This document shows, in pieces, positions 33,383-43,140 of a stretch of DNA of 64,000 nt. The notes beneath the pieces were generated by a model, which worked only from the letters and a program-made list of their open reading frames with translations, was not told where the DNA came from and made no database searches. Origin of the DNA: Bactrocera neohumeralis (Eukaryota; Arthropoda; Insecta; Diptera; Tephritidae); contig NC_065921.1 of assembly GCF_024586455.1 (NCBI RefSeq), positions 77,328,720 to 77,392,719 on the forward strand. The letters run 5' to 3'. Each line of letters starts with the position of its first letter. Within the stretch, counting starts at the first letter, position 1. A program made the translations under genes and the position numbers.

Positions 33383-33775
33383 ACGGGTTTTTCAATTGAA
33401 ACGCTACAAACGTAGACCAATAGGGACAGTAAACACACGACGCCATATTTTTTCCTGCTCTTTTGACATTTATCTTTAGTAAAGTTTGACACTTTATCAT
33501 GGAAAGATTTGCGATCCAACGAGTCGAAATTATTATAATTTAAAACAGAAATTTGGATCAATTTTTGGTCGTCATAATCGTCCTGTCAGATCAACAATTG
33601 AGCGTGTAGTAGGAAAATTTTAATCTACAGACACAGTACAAAATGTTCCTGTGCCAGTGAGACAAAGAAGTTCCCGTAGTATCGAGAATATTGCAGCCGC
33701 CAATGCATAAATTGAGGAAGACACAAATCAGTCTCTCACACGTCGTTCTCAAGAGTTGGGTATCTCTTTGACGCT
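33383..33775 (+). mobile_element. 5' end of mariner-superfamily element
   Basis: ACGGGTTTTTCAATTGAAAC is the left inverted repeat of the same family as 22908-23910, preceded by TA (33381-33382). Sense coding gives a start-like MERFAIQRVEIII, then, frameshifted, NLKQKFGSIFGRHNRPVRST and IERV, VRQRSSRSIENIAAANA and EEDTNQSLTRRSQELGISLT. This is the DNA-binding helix-turn-helix part of the DUF4817-like transposase. The copy stops at about 33775, where an antisense mariner remnant begins. No catalytic domain is left. Confidence 0.88.
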
Positions 33776-34090
33776 TAGCTTAAACTTCTTTTGAGTCAAT
33801 GCAGGCATGCCAACGCCTCACAATTTTTCACTTCATCCAACCGAAGCATGTTGGCCTTCAGTGCCTTCAGCGAATTTTGTTTGCTTGTTTTTTTGGTTTC
33901 GTATGATTTTTGAAACGCCATTCGCTTGTTGAACAGTTCCGATATCATATTTAAAATTCACGTCTTGCCACCAGTAATGATCCGTTCGATGAATGTGAGG
34001 TCCGCAGCTATGTTCTCAAGCATCTTTTTTGCGTCCTTTTTTTTGCAAAAGTTTGTGATCTTTTGGAAGGATTCCAAGCTATTCCTACCC
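33776..34090 (-). mobile_element. Mariner transposase remnant
   Basis: Minus-strand translation gives ENIAADLTFIERIITGGKT (33950-34020), matching the mariner segment that ends in ITGDE(T/S) with the first catalytic Asp replaced. After a frameshift, EWRFKNHTKPKKQANKIR (33855-33910) matches the EW..KNEPRPKKAR region. The rest is unreadable. This belongs to the classical mariner branch, like 50844-51470, not the DUF4817-like one. Confidence 0.55.
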
Positions 34091-34109
34091 ATAGTGTAGG
34101 TTATGTTAA

Positions 34110-35000
34110 TCTATTGTCGTCGATGCCTTTGTTGCCTGGCACCCAGTAAAAGTGAAATTGCTTACTTCTAACAACACTTTCCACTGCTGCCTTGCTTCCC
34201 AAGGCACTTTCAGCCGATATGTGATACAAGGTTAAGGGCTTGAGGCTTGGTTGTCTACGTAGATGTTGACTCTGGAATTGCCTGTAGGTGCCTTAGAGGC
34301 CAGTTAAGCGGCTTTAGTAAAAGCAAAGACCTCAGCTTGAAATATACTGCAGTGACCCGACTTGCCTTATGCCTAGCTCTGGACAGTTTTCCAACTCCAT
34401 CGTCCATTTTCGACTGTTATGTTTTCTTTGATCCTTCTTTCCTTTTGAAAAGTGTTTTGTTATGTAGTTGAACCTTCTTTGTCGGTTGAAAAGTTTCATG
34501 TTGTAAATTCTCCTGCAGCCAGGAGTCGTCCCGCTGATTTTGCAGCGCAGTTTTCAGCGAAGAGGTCTATAAGTATATGTGGCAGTTTCGTGCCAGTTCA
34601 AGAGCAGTCGTTGGAGTTGTTCTTTGAGTTCCCGTTATGCACAGCGCAGCGAGCCCTTGCACCCTTTCCATTGGCTTCTGGTAGATGCATTTCCATACGC
34701 CTGTCTATCAACAATATCTGTGTAGATCCTTGCATGAGTGAGCTCCCAGGTTGTGCCGAGCATCTGCCTACACACATATAAAGCATTGCTGGCTTTCCAC
34801 ACTCTTTCTTAACGTTGTGCTTCCAGAGCAGTTTGCTGTCCCCAAGGTACTTGGTGCAGTCCTTGAGAGAGAGTTGTGTCCCATTTATCGAAGGGCACCC
34901 TCATAGAGGAATTTTGTGCCTTCTTGTGAACACGAGCTGTTCCGTTTTCTCCAGGTTCATCCCCAGACCCGCTTACAATGCCCAGTTAAGGTTTGTATTG
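34110..35000 (-). mobile_element. J1 RT thumb plus RNase H fragment
   Basis: On the minus strand, starting near 34990: SGSGDEPGENGTARVHKKAQ, then, frameshifted, INGTQLSLKDCTKYLG, DSKLLWKHNV and KASNALYVCRQMLGTTW (34775-34915). These are post-catalytic RT segments typical of Jockey/LOA-type pol. An unrelated-looking HLPEANGKGARARCAVHNGN stretch comes next (34600-34700). RNase H follows: GEALAFTKAA and KAPTGNSRVNIYVDNQASS (34230-34340), then SVLGSKAAVESVVRSKQFHF-like coding and a decayed HWVPG motif (34120-34210). No YADD is present. Stops occur throughout. Confidence 0.82.
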
Positions 35001-36899
35001 AGAGTGATGGTCGTAATACTGCACGTTTTTTGCAAAATATTAAGATCGTTTGGAAGGATTCTAGCATTGACACGCTTCATACTCACGATATTAATAAAAA
35101 TATGTTTTGTCGATTTCTAAGATATGCTGAGATCCTTTACAATAATAGAGGGGCAGCATGAAGATTTTCAGGCACTATTACTTTAATATTTCCGATCTTA
35201 ACGTCTTTAACAGGAGTGTATTCGCCTAAAGTAAGTTTTTCATACCTTCATGACCTTCACTGAATGTTTTGTGCCAATTACTTACTCGTGTTCTCGATGA
35301 AGTAGACTGCCCTAAAGACTACTGAAACAGTTTCAACGATTCCATAGACGAGATTGCATTGAAAAGACAAAAGTTCAAGCAAACTTGTTGTTAAATTTTT
35401 TTTCCTTAGTAAAAATCGCTAGACAACCTTTTCGCGTCGCATTCAAACAGTTGTCAATTAGGCATACTAATTGCCATAAAAAAATCTAGCAACAAACTAT
35501 TTATCTTAGTATGAGTGAAGTATATAGCAATGTACATGTTTTCTGTTGCCTACGTCTAGGCGCAGTTTACACATTTTTGACTTAAATTAATTAAATGAAT
35601 AAAAGTAATGTAATTAAATCAAAGCAAATACCACAAACATTTTTACAGTTACAAGATATGCAGCCAACAAAAGCCTAGCGCAGCCATTGCAGAGTAAATA
35701 GCAAAATTATGCAAATCTTTCCTTGGGAATTATGGCTTTAATGTGCTGACAGGGTAAACATTCTAGTTATTGTTGTTATTGTTGTTGTTAACATTCTCTT
35801 TACTGTTATTATTGTTGTTCTTGTACGTTGGCACAATGTCGTGTTGGCGTTTAATATGCTATATATGTCATAAATAAATTGATTTGAGAGCTCTCTTGAG
35901 CGCCTTAATGTATGCTACGCTAATTTGTACGCAAAACTCTATAGGAAGCTGTATGGGAAAATATACATATATGTGTATGAAATATGTGTAAGTAAAAGGC
36001 AATATAATACCGTTCTATGAAATTATTTTCGTTTGCTTACATGTGTGTGTATATATTTGCAGTGTAGAATTTATTTATATACCCAATGATATGCCTTACA
36101 AAATATGCTCGTAATAAATCCTCTAAGGAAGCCACTATGCCAGCAAGTCTCCACAATTCACAAGTCCGAGTATATATATCTGCATATGTGCTCACTTAAA
36201 ATTAAATTTAAATATCTTCGGTTCTTTTGTTGAAATCTATATCATCGTCTTAAATGCCATGCTCTGTGGTCTCATATCTACAGTTATTCATATCTGCAAA
36301 TGCATGAGTCTATATACACATGAGTGTGTGTCTGCTTGTGGCATATGCTCGTGTCTGTTCTTATATGCGTTGCACGTGACTGATGCTTCAATTGCGTTAA
36401 AGCCACAAGCAACAGCTGTGGTTTCTATGACATTCACAAACACATGCAAATAATTCAATTTCGGCTCACTGCTTGCTACAAAATTCATACTCGCCTTGTG
36501 GTCACATTTATGCAACAATTAATAGATAAAAGACAAATATAATATATTCTAAGATAAAAGTAAATTTTCACAGAGATATTTACTGTTAGAGCTTTGGGTT
36601 TCATGGTTTCATTGAAAATAATTTCAATATTCGGAACTATGTACATATATAAATATTTTAATTCCCATCAATAATTTTCTTTTGTTGCCAACATATATTT
36701 GAACTTATTTTAGAAGAAACGTGAGTGATCATTCTGATTTTGGATGTTTCAAGCCTCATGCAGAGGTAAGAGGTAGTTACTAGAAAAACGTAGTAGGTTT
36801 CTCAAAAAATAGTCAAAATAACACTTTCAGTTCATCTCAAGCAAAATAGAATGATGAAACTTTAGTTCGAGGCCGCCTAATACTTTAAAGGCTTCGGGC
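35001..36899. other. AT-rich DNA with TTG/TTA microsatellites
   Basis: (TTG/TTA)n tracts lie at 35767-35790 and 35803-35822. CA/TG-rich words near 36280-36440 account for the two overlapping small frames there. The 101-codon frame at 34815-35120 is mostly the shadow of the J1 copy. No gene was recognised. Confidence 0.55.
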
Positions 36900-37581
36900 C
36901 TGGTGTAACTTTAACTTTCAACAGCTTTATGAGAGACTGGAATCACTCATTAATTACCTCCATACGTAATAGAGGGAAGAAAAACTATGTTTATGGGGTA
37001 AGACTGAGCTCAGGCTACTACCGGGGTCAGAGTTCGCGGATAGTGAACGGCTTATAATAAGTAGATTACCTGCAAACAGTAGCACCCGACCAAAAACTGC
37101 TTGGCTCAAAATGCTTCATGCACCCAATGAACCTCCGGCGGAAAGGCGAACACATGCCGCCTTTAAATAAGCGCCCACAACCCCCATCGGGGTTGCTCCA
37201 AGAGAGAATCTACCCACGAGAGGGAGGCAATAAAGCAACATGGGATCACACCGCGATTAACACATAACGTGCACAAGCGTTGATGAAAACACTGGAGAAG
37301 GACCCATCAGAATTGAGGACAGTAAGATTCTGATTATGGTTTACTGGAAGCCCGGAATGCATCAGTCATTATAAAGGGCTGGTGAGAGCACCATTCTGTC
37401 ACCACAGTAAGTAAAAGTGACACCTCACCAAAATGGCTGACTGGCTAATGCTAAACTCCCATAAGAACTTATGTCAAACATCGCGTGACCTCTCTGATTG
37501 CATAAATAACCACGTGGTTCATATAGGGCAACTGTTACGCGCGGAGATAGCGGCTTGAAGCGGAGACCCATTAGATAAGAA
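36900..37581 (+). mobile_element. Probable 5' leader of R1-like element
   Basis: This stretch is GC-richer and largely without long frames. It runs straight into the ORF1-like frame at 37582 with the same base composition, which contrasts with the AT-rich DNA before 36890. I infer that it is the 5' untranslated part of that retrotransposon. No terminal sequence could be recognised. Confidence 0.35.
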
Positions 37582-38030
37582 ATGAACACACCATATCAAC
37601 AACAGAAAGAACATCAAGAGAAATCACAACATAACAACGATGAGAAATACGTGATCATCGTCTACGGGAGTAGTAGGATCCCCATTACTAATCACTACTC
37701 CAAAACAACCGGAGCAAACTGGAGAGAAGACAGCCTTAAGAGAAACTCCAGCTACGGTCAATGGCAACAAGATTTACCTAAAAGGAGGAAGAAAACCTAC
37801 GCAGAAGGATTCGGAGCAAGGACGTTACTATTAGAGCTGGAGAAGGGAGATATTACAAAAGCCAGCTTTTGCGAGGCACTTAAGACCACCCTTCAGGAAT
37901 ATGTAACTTTGGCCGATCTTAAACTAAAGGGCACTATAAACATTAGAGACCACGATAAAAGAGCAAGTCGCAGAGGCTATAGAAGAAGTGCTACAGGGAC
38001 CTCAACGACGATTTGACGCTCAACATAGTG
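37582..38030 (+). mobile_element. R1/LOA-type ORF1 (gag-like) remnant
   Basis: Open frame 37582-38016 gives a hydrophilic protein: a Gln/Lys-rich start, a linker with KRRKKTYAEGFGARTLLLEL, then KASFCEALKTTLQEYVTLAD and LKGTINIRD. After a frameshift near 37960 it continues as EQVAEAIEEVLQGPQRRFDA. This order (basic linker, short helical segment, (E)IRDLDE..T..EV..AI) is what ORF1 proteins of R1-group non-LTR elements show before their zinc knuckles, and the knuckles are missing here. These proteins bind the element's RNA. It is truncated after about 38030; no ORF2 follows. Confidence 0.6.
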
Positions 38031-38219
38031 ACTTATGTATATTTACATTTCCTGTACTGGTTCGGTAGTCAGACGTTCGTTTCCAAGAACTTCTTTATGC
38101 CCTGTCAACCTCATAACATGTGTAGAGAAACTCAGCTAAGGCTCTTTTCTTACAAATTTATTGCTGGTTCCAAATCAGAGCTAGCCAGCAAACTTCTGTA
38201 GCATCTTTACGCTGTGTGT
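38031..38219. other. Intergenic DNA, nothing recognised
   Basis: Short spacer between two retrotransposon remnants. No feature was seen. Confidence 0.5.
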
Positions 38220-38700
38220 GACCTATCCATCCCCATCCCCATCCATTTTTCGCAATTTTATATATGAAGTTCGTCATGGGTTCCATTTATATAGATCATC
38301 AGCCGTTGATGTTACGTCTCTAACTTTTAGGATACAATGAAAGTGTCTGTTAATATAGCTTTGAATCCTTTTAGTAAGGTGGTCAGTTGTATGCCAGGTT
38401 TCACATCAGTAAAGTAGAGACAAATTTGGACTTAAATAGCTTTGCCCGGGTATTATTATCAGTATAAAACGAAGAAACATATAGCGACCACGCGATCATT
38501 CAGTTAAAGGCTTTAGAGTCCATTTCGTTATCAAGGAAAGAGCATCAGGTCCAAGATTCTTCATTTGCTCAGCGATATCGAATACCGTAATGGGCTTTAC
38601 GAGGTCTTTGATGTCATCGACGATGTTCGGCGACCTAGTTGTAGGTACTAGAGAGGTTTTACGAGGTATGCGTTCCATTTCATCAATTCTTACTGCTGTA
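38220..38700 (-). mobile_element. Highly decayed RTE-like RT remnant
   Basis: Minus-strand translation includes CETWHTTDHLTKRIQSYINR followed by HFHCILKV (about 38330-38410). This fits the C.TW..T..L..KIQ.F.NR..R.IL segment of another RTE subgroup. To the right lies an open frame, 38496-38678, with DDIKDLVKPITVFDIAEQMK and NLGPDALSLI. Everything is broken by stops. It differs from the other RTE copies here and may be a second family. Confidence 0.55.
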
Positions 38701-39699
38701 TTGTGGATCTTTGAACCAGAATTAAGTAATTGTAAGCGAAGTATTACTTACTTCGAGTAATCAGAAGTATTGAAGAATAGCATTCAGTTTAGAGAATCCA
38801 TCGCAGGCAAGTTTTTGTACTTTATATCTTTTCAGCGGTGAAGTATATCGACATTTTTTCTTAAGAATACAAAGCTAAAAATGTGATGGTAACTACCAGA
38901 GCACCATCACTCGATTTGCGCAATCATACATTGTTTTATGGTAGGCACTTATGCATTCTTCTTCATAGCCAAATAGCGGTCATTAAATTGAGAAACGCTT
39001 CCATTTTGCCATCCTGTATAATTCACTACAAACTGGAACAGGAATAGGCCAGCAATTGCGCTGCAATATCATAATTTAATGCAGATATGTACTATGCGTT
39101 GACCTCCTTTGGCAACCTCGAGCGATTTCTGGTTTAGCAGCTAATCACGTTTAAACGTTTGAACCAGTAGTTTGCCGATGGCGCTGCAGTAAATCACCTA
39201 CGAAACTGGCATAATTTCATATCTGTACATAGAAACAAACATGCGCATATGCTAGGATCGTTTGTTGGATCTGGGAATTCTTTGAAGATGAATTTGGTAT
39301 TCTACAGTCAAAGAAGTTGTTGTAGTCAAGAATATAGGTCTAGGGTATCTGAATACTTAATGGTTGGACAAAGCTTCTTGATGTGAAAGGAACACTCCAA
39401 GGCTTTGTATAGCCCACTGAGAGGCAACTGTAATAGTTAGTCGTTATGGATTTTGCTTCGAACCTGGCTCCAGTCGGACAAAACTCTAAGATTGCAGGGA
39501 CTCAATATTTAGATTTAAGTACTTCAGTTTTCTATTCTTATTTGGAAATACTAACTTCTTTAAAGCTAAAAATTGGTAATACACGTGAGGAGCTATGAAC
39601 GAACCTCTTCACTGAAGTCCAAAGTGATCATCTACTTAGAACATCCAGAGTCTTCTGCGAGATTTTATCTTCGGAGTTCGAACCACTTATCAGGTGGTT
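38701..39699. other. Intergenic DNA, nothing recognised
   Basis: No gene, clear repeat or transposon trace was identified on either strand. Confidence 0.5.
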
Positions 39700-40200
39700 A
39701 TCAGGTTTTCCGAAGCAGCTAGTTATCGAGTTAACCGAATATTGTGATTTAGTTCACGAGTTTCAGATAAAGCTGAATAGAAGTATAGGAGGTATTTCAG
39801 CGTCTCTGCCTTTAGCAAACTTTCCGATATATCTAAGACGAGTTCCAGATAAGTCTGGTGGCCTTAGGAGGTGTTCCAGCTTCTTTCTCATGCCTATTTC
39901 TCAGCACTTTCTGCTTGTATGCATGCCCATCCGGCTCGCGTGTGATGCCAGTAAGCTTCGACCTATCATTAGGCAGTTCTTTCGAGACCGTGTGAGTAAG
40001 AAATCTTAACGACATTATCTCACGTAACGCGATGTGAGATGATTACTTTAATTTATGTTGTTTCCTGAGTTGTTAGCTACCTCAGCCACTTTCTTGGCCT
40101 CAAAGACTTCCGCCTGGAAGATTTGAAGAATTTCGAAAGCTTGAAGGCTTGTCTGAGATCCAGCTAAGAGCCGGTTGAGAGGTTCCGGAACAATTATTGC
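39700..40200 (-). mobile_element. J3 RNase H and tail fragment
   Basis: On the minus strand FEILQIFQAEVFEAKKVAEV (40078-40140) is the second RNase H motif, preceded by a LLAGSQTSLQA segment. After a frameshift, frame 39833-40015 reads HTVSKELPNDRSKLTGITRE, PDGHAYKQKVLRN and EKEAGTPPKATRL. This matches the LTGH...GHA..L...N..C..C.E.EET..HLL order that follows RNase H, with the Cys and His residues largely lost. The copy is a dead internal fragment with no 3' end visible. Confidence 0.65.
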
Positions 40201-41679
40201 GTAGTAAAACAATAATTAGTATGTACGGAGGTAAGTTCTCTAGAGCTTCGAGTGTTCTACTCCTATTAAAGTAGATAAATATGCGCTTCAGAATTTCTTG
40301 AATCCGAAATACATTTTCGAGGTTAAAAACAAGTAATAGACAATACTGTGATTTACAGACTCTCGAACTGAGCATTGTCGGTGCGCAAAGCAAATTTGGA
40401 TTACTTAACTATACTGATCCTTTGCTTGGGCCGGTAGTTGGCCTCTAATGCATTACTTAACGGCTCCGGAAATTGGTATGCGGCTGAAAGTTTCCGGAAC
40501 ATCCCTGTGTCTTGGTTCAACGGATGTATTTTAGCCGTAGCTTCTTAACTGTTGGTATACCAACAGGACCAGTGTTGCATCTGCAAACGCCGGTACAATA
40601 CACCTACTTAACGAACGGGCCTCGTAGTTGCAAGCAGACTATTATTAAGCACAGCAGCGACTGCATTGAATTGAAAACGCAGAGGGTTGATGATAGTACA
40701 TCAACGCGTCCAAAACATGCCACTTGCCACATTGAAGAGCAATTTGTAGCGCAAATCAATTGCATGCATATACATACCGATATATGTAGTTGTACAACAA
40801 CAAATACACAACTGTGTGTTAGCGCGCTTAGAGGTGTACGTCGGCTTTTGCCGTTTATTTGCCAACTGATAAGCCGTAATATAGCAAATAACACGTACTC
40901 CGGGTCTCTGCCATACTTGTCTCGCCACCTCAACGTTCTGTCGGCCGTCCAAAGCGTCTGCCTGTCAATATGCCAAGGCAGCGATTGTCTGTAGTCGATT
41001 GCAACTAACTTGCGGCTGATTGCAAGTAGAACGCTTGCACTTTGTTGCACGCGCTGTGTAAGGGGTTAGCCTACGCGTCGGCGCGTTTGCGGCGTGTCGT
41101 GGCATGGCTTGTGTGTGCCAGGGTATAATATCTGCGGGAAATCAATTTGCATTGCACGCTTGTAAATACACGGACTTGCAACACGCAGCAACATAATGTG
41201 CATTCCGATTTTAGTCCACTGTGGTAAACAGCAAATAAGATCGGGCTTACTTGTTGTTGCAGACTGGGGCGATAAACTGTGAAAGAATTTGTAACTATGC
41301 ACAGCATTGGAGGCATGAATGTGCAGGCTTCGGTTCTATCTTCCCTTTGAGCCAAAGACATGATTGCTGGAGCTAGCAAATAGACATGGTCGTACGATCG
41401 GCGAGCCGTAGAGAAGTAACCATGAAACCAGCAGTTGAGAAGTAACCATGAAATGTTGGCGTCCAGCACGATTCTGTATTAATTGCTAGCAAAAATAAGT
41501 ACATCGTTGCAGACAGGCACGAAGACAGAGACGAAGACCCACAGTAGTTGGAGGGTAGCGAACTGATTGTAAAAAAGGTATATAGTTAGCTGGTGAGAGC
41601 TCGTACAGAAAAATCGTAATGTAATAGAAGGTGGTAACTTTATCATATACGCATTAATAATAAAGTAAAAAGTGGGGGA
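40201..41679. other. GC-richer non-coding DNA at 40550-41470
   Basis: Long frames overlap on both strands (160 codons plus at 40512-40994; 148 minus at 40604-41050; 132 minus at 41071-41469). None has a recognisable domain, and their Cys/His-rich content is typical of chance frames in fly non-coding DNA. GCGTCGGCGCGTTTGCGGCG near 41076-41095 and many GCAAC words suggest a regulatory or transcribed non-coding stretch. A direct repeat, AGAAGTAACCATGAAA, occurs at 41413 and 41440. Confidence 0.45.
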
Positions 41680-42290
41680 TGGGATAGATACCGAGATTTG
41701 AAGAGCGAAGCGAGACAAATTTGTGGACAAAAAAGAGAGAGGCCGAAATCTGTGAGTATAAAGAGCTTGACAAGTTGGCGGATAAGGATGATGCTTGAAA
41801 ATTCTTTGTAAAGATGCGACGACCAATAGATGATTTCGAGACCACGGCATACCCTTGTAGAACCCCCAGAGGTGATCTAGTGACAAATGCACAGAGCATA
41901 CTGAAATTATGGAGGGAACACTTCACCAACCTGCTGAATAGCAGTGAAAGCATAACACCGGGAGATTGTGAATTCGATTATCCAATCGATGACGATGAAC
42001 CCATTGCCCGACCATGAAGAACAATTACCTGTCTGAAGAACAACAAAGCGGCGTGGGTCGTCATGTCGACCGAATGGATGAGAACACTCCAGCCCACCGG
42101 AGGAAACAGAGGAAGAGGAAAACCTCCACTGCGTTGGAAAGAGCAATTGAAGAAGGACGTGGCTACACTTGGAATCTCGAATTGGCGATAAACAGCGAAA
42201 AGGAAGAATAACTGCGCCCTGCGTAACCGATGCTTCAAGAACCACTCCAACGGCGGCTCATGAACCAGTGCTAGAGCTGCCACCTTCAGA
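41680..42290 (+). mobile_element. RTE element with its RT core deleted
   Basis: The sense frame reads REARQICGQKREAEICEYKE, LDKLADKDDA, then KMRRPIDDFETTAYPCRTPR, GDLVTNAQSILKLWREHFTN and LLNSSESITPGD (41700-41975), the linker between endonuclease and RT. After a frameshift, LKNNKAA (about 42028-42048) begins the RT. It then jumps straight to RMDENTPAHRRKQRKR in one frame, and to RGKPPLRWKEQLKKDVATLG and ISNWR in another (42065-42195), the basic C-terminus. Roughly 400 residues of RT, including YADD, are missing at a single junction near 42050. Confidence 0.88.
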
Positions 42291-42554
42291 GCTCTTCACT
42301 GAGTTGGAGTTTGCTCCAAACTACTCATGCAGGAAGAACTGACATTTTGTCTTTTGTCAGTTTAATATGGAGTTGCATTGCAACTAGAAGCCGGATCCAA
42401 ATCAAGGCAGAAGCTTTAGATGGACCTCGAGCCCTACCAAGGGATTAGTGTCTCCCTTCCATATTGCCAATTGGTACTGTAAAATGCCTGGTATTTTCAG
42501 GGCGCTGATCAACGAATTGATTTGATCCGCTGTAGTCACGTATTAAACACGCTG
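42291..42554. other. Intergenic DNA, nothing recognised
   Basis: No feature was recognised. It may contain the RTE 3' end or J1 upstream sequence. Confidence 0.4.
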
Positions 42555-43140
42555 GACGTTATTCAGAATTAGGAAATATGGCAGCATTTAAAGCTGCCGG
42601 ACCACTGCCGTATACTTTAAGCAGAGGCCTTTGCTATTGAGACAGTCGCTGAGCTAACCTTTAATACATCCATAGTCAACACTTAACCTCGTTTCGCATA
42701 TCGGCCAGAAGTGTCCTGGAAAGCAGGCAGCCGTGGAGAGTGTTGCCAGAAACAAGCGGCTTCACTGGCTTTACTGGGTGCCAGGTCAAAAAGGAATCGA
42801 AGGCAATGCGAAGCGGACGAAACTGCATTGTCTATACAACGATCTAAACAGAAGTATGATTAGGAAGATCAAAACGCGATCTAACTGGATACAAGACTGC
42901 GAAAGTCATGTGTTAAAAGGTTGAACAGAAATAGACATAGTTTCTACTGGCACTCGAAGAAGGGGATGTAGGAATGTGATTGAAATACTCACCTTTAAGT
43001 GTTTAAGAAGACTGCAGGAAGAGCAAGGCACCAGGAAAACAATGAAGCATTTCTTTTACACTTATTCCGCCCTGGCAAAAGAACACACACAGTATTTGGA
43101 GGACCCACGGCTTGAGACACTGGAATATTTATTGTAATTG
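42555..43140 (+). mobile_element. J1 RNase H and C-terminal tail
   Basis: Sense words follow the order of 27227-27830: AAGCTGCCGGACCACTGCCG with TTTAAGCAGAGGCCTTTGC (the decayed LPDHC..FQAEVFA motif, 42591-42640), AGAAGTGTCCTGGAAAGCAG, GAGAGTGTTGCCAGAAACAA, a KGIEGNAKRTKLHCLYNDLN segment (42790-42850), RSMIRKIKTRS and SHVLKG. Further down, RKTMKHFFYTYSALAKEHTQ and YLEDPRLETLEYLL end the ORF at about 43136; this is the (E)TMEHLLC.CPALA...YLGDP end of the protein with the Cys residues lost. About 60 bases of the usual RNase H spacer are missing near 42850. Confidence 0.8.

Noticed and set aside
40512..41469. Overlapping frames of 132-160 codons on both strands as genes
   Set aside because: No recognisable motif, frames overlap on opposite strands, and composition matches the surrounding non-coding DNA.
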